From contig JAVVEZ010000135.1 in NCBI GenBank assembly GCA_032250895.1, positions 1-5,396 of the forward strand: a stretch of DNA of 5,396 nt, in the 5' to 3' direction. A program made the position numbers and the translations under genes. Each line of letters starts with the position of its first letter. Position 1 is the stretch's first letter. This DNA comes from JAVVEZ01 sp032250895. Lineage in GTDB: Bacteria; Pseudomonadota; Gammaproteobacteria; Pseudomonadales; Pseudohongiellaceae. The notes below the pieces were generated by a model that saw only the letters and a program-made list of their open reading frames with translations, was not told where the DNA came from and did no database searches. Positions 1 through 5,396 of the stretch are shown one piece after another.

Positions 1-660
1 GGTCTCGCCCAGGCAGCAAGTCGACATGGCGGAGCACTCGATGTGCCACCCCGGACGCCCGAAACCCCAGGGCGAATCCCAACCCGGCTCATCAGGCTTG
101 GCCGTCTTCCAGAGTGCAAAATCGCGGGGATCCAACTTCAGCTCTTCCACCTCGATACGGGCGCCGGCCAGCAGCTCCTCGGGATTCTTGCGCGACAGTT
201 TTGCATAGCCGGGAAACCGGGCAACGGCATAATAAACATCGCCATTGTTTGCCTGATAGGCAAAACCCCTGGCCACCAGGGCTTCTATCATCCGAATGAT
301 GTCTGGGATATGTTCTGTGGCTCTGGGCTCAATATCCGGAGGCAGCACACCCAGCGCCCGCTCATCTTCATGAGTGGCCTTGATGAAGCGCTCGGTCAGT
401 GCCGTGAACGTTTCACCGTTTTCATGGGCCCGGCGAATGATCTTGTCATCGATGTCGGTGATGTTGCGCACATAAGTGACCTGATAGGCACTGGCCCGCA
501 GATAGCGCACGATCACATCGAAGGCCACCAGCATGCGGGCATGGCCGATGTGGCAGTAGTCATAGGTGGTAAGCCCGCAGACATACATTTTCACCTGTCC
601 GGCAACCATGGGCGTGAAAATCTCTTTTTGCTGGCTAAGGGTGTTGTATATCTTCAGCAC
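1..660 (-). CDS. cysS: Cysteinyl-tRNA synthetase, N-terminal 220 codons (3' end beyond window)
   Basis: Class I aminoacyl-tRNA synthetase that attaches cysteine to tRNA-Cys in the cytoplasm, using ATP. Reading the minus strand from 660 gives a protein that aligns without gaps to my recollection of E. coli CysRS. It has the zinc ligand Cys28 in MYVCG, the HIGH motif at 37-40, the NITDIDD segment at 66-72, and the GWHIECSAM block with Cys209, the second zinc ligand. The remaining zinc ligands, the KMSKS loop and the anticodon-binding domain lie past the left edge. The start is GTG at 658-660: it matches the family N-terminus (LKIYNTL) and has AAGGA five bases upstream. The frame is open upstream as far as the glnS stop, but no ATG lies in that stretch. 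The gene follows glnS by 63 nt on the same strand, with no terminator seen between them, so co-transcription is likely. Confidence 0.97.
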   Translation of the reverse strand, partial: MLKIYNTLSQQKEIFTPMVAGQVKMYVCGLTTYDYCHIGHARMLVAFDVIVRYLRASAYQVTYVRNITDIDDKIIRRAHENGETFTALTERFIKATHEDERALGVLPPDIEPRATEHIPDIIRMIEALVARGFAYQANNGDVYYAVARFPGYAKLSRKNPEELLAGARIEVEELKLDPRDFALWKTAKPDEPGWDSPWGFGRPGWHIECSAMSTCCLGET

Positions 661-665
661 GTGTA

Positions 666-670
666 TCCTT
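666..670 (-). promoter_or_regulatory. Ribosome binding site deciding the GTG start of cysS
   Basis: On the minus strand AAGGA occupies these positions, with a 5-nt spacer to GTG at 660-658. No ATG exists in frame between the glnS stop and the conserved LKIYNTL N-terminus, so this site supports the GTG start. Confidence 0.7.
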
Positions 671-723
671 GAATTCTTTTTGAGGCCGGAAGCCTGAACA
701 ACAGACCTCGGCAGGGTTTCGTA

Positions 724-2409
724 TCACGAAGTCTTTGACCAGGTATCACGCAAACCCACGGTCAGATTGAACACCGGATGTTCCCTGCTGGAATCTTTTC
801 GGTCCACACAGTAATAGCCTTCCCGTTCAAACTGGAAGCGCTGTTCGGCTTCGGCACTGGCCAGCGCCGGTTCCGCCTTGCAGCCCTGCAGCACCTGAAG
901 TGACTGCGGATTGAGATGATCACGATAGTCTCCGTCTGCGGCATCCGGGTTTTCATGGTTGAAAAGCCGGTCATAAAGGCGCAGTTCGACGTCAATGGCG
1001 GTCGCCGCAGGCACCCAGTGAATCACTCCTTTCACCTTCCTGCCCTGCGGATTTTGTCCCAGCGTGTCCCGGTCGTAGGTGCCGCGCAATTCGACAATTT
1101 CACCGGCCGCATCCCTGACCACCTGATGGCATTTGATCACATAGGCGCCCCTGAGTCTCACTTCGCCGTCAAGCACCAGACGCTTGAAACCCGGCGGGGG
1201 GACTTCCTCGAAATCATTCCGGTCGATGTACAGCTCACGGCCAAAATCGATTTTGCGCAAACCCATGCTCTGATCCTTTGGGTGGCGATTCAGGCTGATT
1301 TCTTCCATGCTTTCGGCCGGAAAATTCTCCAGCACCAGTTTCAGCGGTCTGAGCACACACATGGCCCGTGGTGAACTGCGATCCAGATCTTCCCGCAGGC
1401 TGTGTTCCAGAATGGAAAAATCCACCGTGCTGTTGCTGCGGGTCACGCCGATTCGCTCGCAGAAATGACGAATCGATGCCGGTGTGTAGCCTCTGCGGCG
1501 CATGCCTTCCAGCGTGGGCATGCGGGGATCATCCCAGCCGGCCACCAGTTGCTGATCCACCAGCTGCTTCAGCTTGCGTTTGCTCATCACGGTGTAATTG
1601 ATATTGAGGCGGGCAAATTCGATCTGCTGTGGATGGCAGGGCACATCCAACTGCTCCAATACCCAGTCATACAAAGGCCGGTGATCCTCGAATTCCAGGG
1701 AACACAGGGAGTGCGTGATGCATTCGAGAGCATCCGACAGGCAGTGGCTGAAGTCGTACATGGGATAGATGCACCACTGATCCCCGGTCTGGTGATGGTG
1801 CTGGTGGCGGATGCGGTACAGCACAGGGTCCCGCATATTGATATTGGCGGAGGCCATGTCTATCTTGGCCCGCAGACTGTAAAGCCCATCGGCAAATTCG
1901 CCGGCTTTCATGCGTGCGAACAAATCCAGGTTTTCTGCAGGCGGACGGTTCCGGTCCGGGCTGTCCCGGCCCGGCTCGGTCAGCGTACCCCGATAGGCTC
2001 TGGCCTGCTCCGGGCTCAGACTGCACACATAAGCCTTGCCCTGTTTGATCAGCTTGCAGGCAAATTCATACAACTCGTCAAAATAGCCCGAGGCGTAATA
2101 TTCCCGGTCCTCCCAGTCGAAGCCCAGCCAGCGGATACTGGCCTTGATGGCGTTGATATACTCGACACTCTCCTTCTCCGGATTGGTGTCATCAAAGCGC
2201 AGGTTGCACTGGCCGCCAAACTCCCTGGCCGTGCCGAAATTCAGGCAGATGGACTTGGCGTGACCAATGTGCAGGTAACCATTGGGTTCCGGCGGAAAGC
2301 GTGTGTGAACACGACCACCATACTTATTGCTGCGAAGGTCTTCCCGGATAATCTGATGAATGAAATTGGCGGGAGCAATGGTAGGCTGGGAGTGCTCTGA
2401 ATCGGTCAT
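724..2409 (-). CDS. glnS: Glutaminyl-tRNA synthetase
   Basis: Class Ib aminoacyl-tRNA synthetase that charges tRNA-Gln directly with glutamine in the cytoplasm. The protein is 561 residues, close to the roughly 554 of E. coli GlnRS, with about seven extra residues at the N-terminus. The Rossmann catalytic domain shows PPEPNGYLHIGH (HIGH at 47-50), LRFDDTNP (70-77, including the glutamine-contacting Asp73), WCIYPMYDFSH with Tyr218 (212-222), HSLC (233-236), and the ATP-loop motif VMSKRK at 274-279. The C-terminal part is the double beta-barrel anticodon-binding region, ending in FNLTVGLRDTW. It reads as GlnRS rather than GluRS because of the YPMYDF-type glutamine pocket and the beta-barrel C-terminus. 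The ATG at 2407-2409 has no clear Shine-Dalgarno sequence (CCACCCT precedes it), but no internal ATG lies before the conserved core. It is probably the first gene of a glnS-cysS operon, divergent from ppiB. Confidence 0.97.
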   Translation of the reverse strand: MTDSEHSQPTIAPANFIHQIIREDLRSNKYGGRVHTRFPPEPNGYLHIGHAKSICLNFGTAREFGGQCNLRFDDTNPEKESVEYINAIKASIRWLGFDWEDREYYASGYFDELYEFACKLIKQGKAYVCSLSPEQARAYRGTLTEPGRDSPDRNRPPAENLDLFARMKAGEFADGLYSLRAKIDMASANINMRDPVLYRIRHQHHHQTGDQWCIYPMYDFSHCLSDALECITHSLCSLEFEDHRPLYDWVLEQLDVPCHPQQIEFARLNINYTVMSKRKLKQLVDQQLVAGWDDPRMPTLEGMRRRGYTPASIRHFCERIGVTRSNSTVDFSILEHSLREDLDRSSPRAMCVLRPLKLVLENFPAESMEEISLNRHPKDQSMGLRKIDFGRELYIDRNDFEEVPPPGFKRLVLDGEVRLRGAYVIKCHQVVRDAAGEIVELRGTYDRDTLGQNPQGRKVKGVIHWVPAATAIDVELRLYDRLFNHENPDAADGDYRDHLNPQSLQVLQGCKAEPALASAEAEQRFQFEREGYYCVDRKDSSREHPVFNLTVGLRDTWSKTS

Positions 2410-2460
2410 AGGGTGGTTTATCTACTTTAAACGTGCTTTCTTCAGCGAGGCAAAGCCCGT

Positions 2461-2489
2461 ATTATAGCCGCTCTCATTGTTTCTAACCA
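2461..2489 (-). promoter_or_regulatory. Candidate sigma-70 promoter for glnS-cysS
   Basis: On the minus strand a perfect -10 box TATAAT lies at 2466-2461. TGGTTA at 2489-2484, 17 bp upstream, is a weak -35 (three of six matches to TTGACA). Transcription would start near 2454 and leave an untranslated leader of about 45 nt before the glnS ATG. The placement between divergent genes and the perfect -10 support it; the poor -35 is the main weakness. The same AT-rich stretch reads TATTAT on the plus strand (2460-2465) and could also serve ppiB, although its -35 region (TTTCTT at 2437-2442) is poor. Confidence 0.5.
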
Positions 2490-2510
2490 GCCACGGCTTC
2501 AGCGCAACGT

Positions 2511-2529
2511 GGGAAACGGTCCGTTTCCC
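2511..2529. repeat. Perfect 9-bp inverted repeat in the ppiB leader, possible operator
   Basis: GGGAAACGG at 2511-2519 is followed by a single T and then its exact reverse complement CCGTTTCCC at 2521-2529. The element lies 56 nt upstream of the ppiB start, inside the divergent intergenic region. A symmetrical site of this size is typical of an operator for a dimeric regulator. As RNA it could form a 7-bp stem with a 5-nt loop. No U-tract follows, so it is not a factor-independent terminator. The cognate regulator is unknown. It does not fit the E. coli PurR consensus as I recall it, because the centre and flanking bases differ. Confidence 0.5.
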
Positions 2530-2572
2530 GGCAGGCGGTCTGGGCACCGGACAGGCACGACACCGGATTCAA

Positions 2573-2577
2573 AAGGA
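2573..2577 (+). promoter_or_regulatory. Ribosome binding site deciding the ppiB start
   Basis: AAGGA lies here with a 7-nt spacer to ATG at 2585. The same frame is open back to an ATG at 2477. That longer version adds 36 residues with no family resemblance and would cover the control region, so 2585 is the better start. Confidence 0.8.
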
Positions 2578-2584
2578 TCACAGC

Positions 2585-3103
2585 ATGATAGTTCTGCATA
2601 CCAACCACGGCGACATCAGTCTGGAACTGGACTTCGTCAAGGCACCCAAGACCTCCGCCAATTTTCTCCAGTATGCCGAAGAAGGCTACTATGATGGCAC
2701 CCTCTTCCATCGGGTCATTGATAACTTCATGATTCAGGGCGGCGGCTTCGAAGCCGGCATGAAGCAGAAAAAACCCAGGGCCACCATCGAAAATGAAGCC
2801 GACAACGGGCTTCCCAACCTCAGCGGGACCGTGGCCATGGCCCGCACCATGGACCCGCATTCCGCCACCTGCCAGTTTTTTATCAACCTCAATGACAACC
2901 ACTTTCTCAATCACAGCGGCAAATCCGCCCAGGGCTGGGGATATGCAGTCTTCGGCAAGGTCGTGGATGGCATGGATGTCGTCGACAAAATCAAGGCTTG
3001 CGAAACCGGTTCCCGCGCCGGTCATCAGGACGTTCCCCGGGAAGACATTCTGATCGAATCCGTGACGGTACACAAAGACAAGAACGATGATGGCGCAGAC
3101 TGA
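2585..3103 (+). CDS. ppiB: Cytoplasmic cyclophilin-type peptidyl-prolyl cis-trans isomerase
   Basis: Catalyses cis-trans isomerisation of Xaa-Pro peptide bonds and assists protein folding. The 172-residue product is a single cyclophilin domain that closely resembles E. coli PpiB (164 residues). It starts with the HTNHGDI strand (5-11). It carries the active-site FHRV with catalytic Arg43, MIQGGGF with Gln51 (49-55), MARTMDPHSATCQFFIN (85-101, including Gln97 and Phe99), and the GWGYAVFG segment (117-124). It ends with HQDVPREDILIESVTV (147-162). No signal peptide precedes the domain, so it should be cytoplasmic, unlike periplasmic PpiA. A short charged tail (KDKNDDGAD, 164-172) extends past the usual end and is encoded partly within the overlap with lpxH. 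It is the first gene of a ppiB-lpxH unit. Confidence 0.96.
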   Translation: MIVLHTNHGDISLELDFVKAPKTSANFLQYAEEGYYDGTLFHRVIDNFMIQGGGFEAGMKQKKPRATIENEADNGLPNLSGTVAMARTMDPHSATCQFFINLNDNHFLNHSGKSAQGWGYAVFGKVVDGMDVVDKIKACETGSRAGHQDVPREDILIESVTVHKDKNDDGAD

Positions 3104-3824
3104 CACCCGCCTTCTCATCTCGGACCTGCATCTGGAAGCCGACAGGCCCGAGCTCACACAAGCCTTTTTCAAGTTTCTGCATACGGTCGCCAGTGGCGCT
3201 CATTCGCTGTACATTCTCGGCGATTTCTTCAATGTCTGGCTCGGGGATGACCACCCGAGCCCCTTGCACCTCAGTGTGGCCGCTGCCCTGAATGAGCTCA
3301 ACCGTGATGGCACGGCCATCTACCTGATGCATGGCAACCGCGATTTCCTGCTCGGCGAAGACTTCGCCGGGCGCTGTCGCGCCCATCTGCTTGCCGAGCC
3401 CTTTCTGCTGCAATGCCATGGTCGGCAATACCTGTTATTGCATGGCGATGCCCTGTGTACCGGGGATCTGGATTACATGCGTTTTCGCCATCTGGTTCGC
3501 AGCCCGCAATGGCAGCAGCAATTTCTGTCCCAGCCGCTGGCCCTCAGACAGCAATTCGCAGAGCAGGCACGAGCCCGCAGCAGGGCCATGAGCAGCAACA
3601 AGGCGGAGGACATCATGGATGTCAACCCGGAAGAAGTCGTCAAGGTCATGGCGGCCCATCGGGTCAAAACCCTGATTCACGGCCATACGCACCGGCCCGG
3701 CCGGCATGATCTTGCTCTGGGAACGACAACAGCTCAACGGCTGGTGCTGGGGGACTGGGACCAGCAGGGCTGGTACGTGCAGCTCAACCAGGCGGGCGAG
3801 GAACTCATTTCTTTTTCATTCTGA
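3087..3824 (+). CDS. lpxH: UDP-2,3-diacylglucosamine diphosphatase (lipid A synthesis)
   Basis: Hydrolyses UDP-2,3-diacylglucosamine to lipid X and UMP, the fourth step of lipid A synthesis, at the cytoplasmic face of the inner membrane. The 245-residue protein is a calcineurin-like metallophosphoesterase. Its metal-binding motifs match E. coli LpxH with an offset of five residues: SDLHL (Asp13, His15), LGDFFNVWLGDD (Asp46), MHGNRDFLLG (Asn84), LLHGDALCT (His119) and IHGHTHRP (His200, His202). The SSNKAEDIMDVN block (169-180) is also characteristic. GDD plus this block separate it from generic phosphoesterases and from LpxI/LpxG. Two adjacent ATGs (3087 and 3090) are possible starts and neither has a strong Shine-Dalgarno. 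The gene overlaps the end of ppiB by 17 or 14 nt, which suggests translational coupling. It ends 10 nt before the stop of the converging peptidase gene. Confidence 0.96.
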   Translation: MMAQTDTRLLISDLHLEADRPELTQAFFKFLHTVASGAHSLYILGDFFNVWLGDDHPSPLHLSVAAALNELNRDGTAIYLMHGNRDFLLGEDFAGRCRAHLLAEPFLLQCHGRQYLLLHGDALCTGDLDYMRFRHLVRSPQWQQQFLSQPLALRQQFAEQARARSRAMSSNKAEDIMDVNPEEVVKVMAAHRVKTLIHGHTHRPGRHDLALGTTTAQRLVLGDWDQQGWYVQLNQAGEELISFSF

Positions 3825-3834
3825 ATGCGCCGTT

Positions 3835-4836
3835 TTATTCACTGGCGAGAGCCTGAAACATTCCTCTCAGGCCAGTGAGCACTCTGGCCATGCTGTCATA
3901 ATCCAGAGTCGCAACGGTATCGCGGGCGCTATGGTAGTTGGGATTACGGAAATTGGAGGTGTCCGTCACCATCACCGCCGGGTAATCATAGTACCAGTAG
4001 GCGGAGTTGTCCGAACGCCGGATGTCGGGCACCAGCCACTGTGGCGCGGCCATGCCCTCGGCAGGAAATAGCGACTGTCCCCGGAAATAAGCGATGGCCC
4101 GGCGCATCACGGTGGCGGAACCGACATTGGCGATAAAGGCAATGAAATTGGCCGTGTCCGGGTAGCGCAGATCGATCACGGGAGGATAGTGCTGGCTGCC
4201 TGCCTCACTGCTGTAATACCCCAGCATCTCCAATGAAAACATTGCTGTAATCCGGTCACCGCGTGCCCTCGCCAGAGCGGCACTGACCCGACTGCCCATG
4301 GCCTCGGTGCCAAAAAATGGCCGTTCCTCGTTCGGAAAGGCCACGAAACGCAGGGTCCGCGGCAAACTCTGACCGGCAAAGGCCCTCGCCAGTTCCAGCA
4401 GGACCGCCACCCCCGAGGCATTGTCATCGGCTCCCGGTGTCAACCAGCTGTCATAGTGGGCACCAATGACGATGATCTCACCGCTGTCTCCACTGGCCGG
4501 CACTTCCACGACGATATTCCGGTAATCCTTGTCCCCGAACTGCTGTATCAGCGGTTCATAGCCAAGGGCACGCAACTGCTGCTGAATATAATCCGCCGCC
4601 CGGTTCAAGGCCGGCATGTTATTGTGATGCCGCTCCCCGATATCGGCGGCCAGCACTTGCACATGCTGCTGCAAGCGCTCACGCACAGCCTGCTGCTCGA
4701 CGCTCAGTGCCGGCAATTCGCCCTGCAAACTCTGCCCCGGCATGGAGGTAGCCCACAGCAGCATACCCCAGAGCAATAACAACATGCCCCCCAGAAAACC
4801 GGTACCCAGAAAAACAAGACGCTTGCTCTTTCCCAT
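3835..4836 (-). CDS. Membrane-anchored M28-family zinc peptidase (probable aminopeptidase)
   Basis: Predicted dinuclear-zinc metallopeptidase of 333 residues. Residues 1-6 are basic (MGKSKR), and about 7-29 form one hydrophobic segment without a clear cleavage site. It is therefore likely a signal anchor holding the catalytic domain in the periplasm. The M28 residues occur in order: GAHYDS (His127, Asp129), PGADDNASG (Asp137-Asp138, one bridging the metals), PNEERPFFG (Glu170 as general base, Glu171 as ligand), SLEMLGYY (Glu203, in the variable Asp/Glu ligand position), and YHSARDT (His302). The set is complete, so the enzyme should be active. The family includes aminopeptidases and a few carboxypeptidases and glutaminyl cyclases; the substrate cannot be read from the sequence. 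AGGAG (4844-4848) sits seven bases upstream of the ATG. The gene follows the NHL-repeat fragment by 39 nt on the same strand and is probably in one transcript with it. Confidence 0.9.
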   Translation of the reverse strand: MGKSKRLVFLGTGFLGGMLLLLWGMLLWATSMPGQSLQGELPALSVEQQAVRERLQQHVQVLAADIGERHHNNMPALNRAADYIQQQLRALGYEPLIQQFGDKDYRNIVVEVPASGDSGEIIVIGAHYDSWLTPGADDNASGVAVLLELARAFAGQSLPRTLRFVAFPNEERPFFGTEAMGSRVSAALARARGDRITAMFSLEMLGYYSSEAGSQHYPPVIDLRYPDTANFIAFIANVGSATVMRRAIAYFRGQSLFPAEGMAAPQWLVPDIRRSDNSAYWYYDYPAVMVTDTSNFRNPNYHSARDTVATLDYDSMARVLTGLRGMFQALASE

Positions 4837-4843
4837 GACCTTG

Positions 4844-4848
4844 CTCCT
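4844..4848 (-). promoter_or_regulatory. Ribosome binding site of the M28 peptidase gene
   Basis: AGGAG on the minus strand with a 7-nt spacer to the ATG at 4836-4834. It supports that start and the N-terminal hydrophobic anchor that goes with it. Confidence 0.75.
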
Positions 4849-4875
4849 GTCGAGACTGCCGGGTCCGGTGTGGAA

Positions 4876-5310
4876 TCACTCCTGCAGGCTAAATTTTTGA
4901 ATGCGCCGTCCGTTATTGACCTCGGCGGTGTACAGGCTGCCTTCGGCATCGATGGCTATATTGTGCACCCAGTCGAATTGCCCGGCCTGGCGCCCGCCCC
5001 TGCCGAACTCACCCATGACCTGCAGGCTCTGCCGGTCGAGAATCCAGACCTTCATGTTCTGACCATCGGCGACGAACAACCAGCGCCCTTCCGGATCGGG
5101 TGAAATCGCCAGATCCCAGACCGAGCCATTGCCCAGAGTCCGGGGCGCCAGCAGTGCTTCCCTGACGAACTGGCCATTCTTTTCAAAGACCTGAATGCGG
5201 TCACTGCTGCGATCAGCGACATAGAGCCGCTGGTCCGGCGCCAATATCACCGAATGCACCGGACCCAGGAATTGCGAACCGGGTTCCTGCCCTGGCCTAT
5301 AGGCCGGCAA
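4876..5310 (-). CDS. NHL-repeat beta-propeller protein, C-terminal fragment interrupted by a group II intron
   Basis: The 144 residues up to the TGA at 4878-4876 form about three propeller blades. Blade one is PVHSVILAPDQRLYVADR followed by SDRIQVF (17-42). Blade two is WDLAISPDPEGRWLFVADG followed by VWILDR (65-93). Blade three is VHNIAIDAEGSLYTAEV followed by RRIQKF (115-140). The Y-V-A-D and RIQVF signatures are typical of NHL repeats, also seen in peptidyl-alpha-hydroxyglycine alpha-amidating lyase-like proteins. Complete propellers have about six blades, so roughly half the protein is missing upstream. The nominal first codon is a TTG at 5310-5308, which spans the intron boundary, has no ribosome binding site, and is probably not a real start. 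The frame continues eight codons into the intron and stops at TGA (5332-5330). No catalytic residue could be assigned and the function is unknown. It is either a broken gene or a 3' exon rejoined by splicing. Confidence 0.8.
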   Translation of the reverse strand: MPAYRPGQEPGSQFLGPVHSVILAPDQRLYVADRSSDRIQVFEKNGQFVREALLAPRTLGNGSVWDLAISPDPEGRWLFVADGQNMKVWILDRQSLQVMGEFGRGGRQAGQFDWVHNIAIDAEGSLYTAEVNNGRRIQKFSLQE

Positions 5311-5396
5311 TCGGGATAGGGCGAGGCCTCACGGCCCCGCCCCTCCCACACCACCTGGCATACGGGTCACGTACCACGGCGGTTCGTTTACTGACT
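5310..5396 (-). mobile_element. 3' end of a group II intron (domains V and VI), rest beyond window
   Basis: Read on the minus strand, the segment folds as the two conserved 3' domains of a group II intron. Domain V (about 5383-5350) starts ACCGCC and ends GGTGGT. These six bases pair completely, with a G-U wobble at the expected place in the CGC triad (5381-5379). Pairing continues TGG with CCA past a bulged G, then comes a two-base TG bulge on the 3' side, then TACG with CGTA and a small loop. Domain VI (about 5347-5313) has a 10-bp stem (GGGCGGGGCC with GGCCTCGCCC) capped by a GTGA tetraloop, then a basal GGGA/TCCC helix. An unpaired A at 5317 is eight bases from the proposed 3' end and is the candidate branch point. 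The terminus -CCCGAT fits the AY ending of group II introns. A CGC triad suggests class IIC, which is inference. Any reverse transcriptase gene would lie outside the window. Confidence 0.75.
5350..5383 (-). ncRNA. Group II intron domain V (catalytic hairpin)
   Basis: A segment of about 34 nt, the usual domain V size. The base stem ACCGCC/GGTGGT contains the triad C5381-G5380-C5379, whose G faces a T (U in RNA) as a wobble. Compared with the pattern I recall for related introns, the 3' strand has CCA where CAC would be expected. In this copy, pairing is recovered by bulging G5377. The boundaries are by eye and could be off by one or two bases. Confidence 0.65.

Noticed and set aside
679..697. 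Small hairpin AGGC/GCCT between glnS and cysS as an intergenic terminator
   Set aside because: The stem is four to five base pairs and is followed by an A-run, not a U-run, on the transcribed strand. It would not terminate.
658..726. The glnS stop TGA is in frame with the cysS GTG and no other stop lies between, so readthrough would fuse two synthetases
   Set aside because: An open stretch of this length in one of three frames is likely by chance. cysS has its own ribosome binding site and a normal N-terminus, and no selenocysteine-type or other recoding signal was seen.
1402..2400. A 332-codon open frame on the plus strand antisense to glnS
   Set aside because: It is the mirror of an unambiguous glnS, its translation has no recognisable domain, and it arises from the codon bias of the opposite strand. 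The plus-strand frame at 43-672 over cysS and the minus-strand frame at 2483-3172 over ppiB are rejected for the same reason.
2545..2567. Direct repeat CACCGGA, two copies 16 bp apart, upstream of ppiB
   Set aside because: Only two short GC-rich copies, easily chance, with no further copies nearby.
2477..2584. N-terminal extension of ppiB starting at an ATG at 2477
   Set aside because: The extra 36 residues have no cyclophilin counterpart and no signal-peptide character, and they would cover the control region. The ATG at 2585 has a good ribosome binding site and the family N-terminus.
3870..3889. Inverted repeat GGCCAG...CTGGCC near the end of the peptidase gene as a terminator for lpxH
   Set aside because: It lies within the coding sequence, has an 8-nt loop and only six base pairs, and no T-run follows on either strand.

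Overview
The window looks like chromosomal DNA of a gammaproteobacterium. It carries the conserved block cysS, glnS, ppiB, lpxH: glnS-cysS is read on the minus strand and ppiB-lpxH diverges from it on the plus strand. From memory, the same order occurs in Pseudomonas, and a version without glnS (cysS divergent from ppiB-lpxH) occurs in Escherichia coli. LpxH also implies a Gram-negative envelope with lipid A. The genus cannot be named from this sequence alone.

Layout from left to right. Positions 1-660 (minus) hold the first 220 codons of cysteinyl-tRNA synthetase, cut by the window edge. Positions 724-2409 (minus) hold the complete glutaminyl-tRNA synthetase gene, which lies 63 nt upstream of cysS in a probable operon. 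Positions 2410-2584 are a divergent control region with a perfect TATAAT box facing glnS and a perfect 9+1+9 palindrome in the ppiB leader. Positions 2585-3103 (plus) hold a cytoplasmic cyclophilin-type peptidyl-prolyl isomerase. It overlaps lpxH (3087-3824, plus), the UDP-2,3-diacylglucosamine hydrolase of lipid A synthesis. Only 10 nt separate the lpxH stop from the stop of a converging gene (3835-4836, minus) for a membrane-anchored M28-family zinc peptidase. Upstream of that gene on the same strand, 39 nt away, is the C-terminal half of an NHL-repeat beta-propeller protein (4876-5310).

The most interesting part is the right edge. The last ~87 bases (5310-5396, minus strand) do not look like coding sequence of the propeller gene. 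They fold as domains V and VI of a group II intron: a catalytic-triad stem with a G-U wobble, a GNRA-capped domain VI with a candidate branch-point A eight bases from the end, and a 3' terminus in -GAT. The propeller reading frame is homologous-looking right up to this boundary and hits a stop inside the intron. The gene therefore appears to be interrupted by a self-splicing mobile element whose body lies outside the window.

Functionally, the left and middle parts are housekeeping (tRNA charging, protein folding, lipid A). The right part is a two-gene unit of unknown physiological role, with its upstream gene broken or intron-split. There is no stretch over 300 bases without a gene. I saw no tRNA, rRNA, CRISPR array, or convincing factor-independent terminator.
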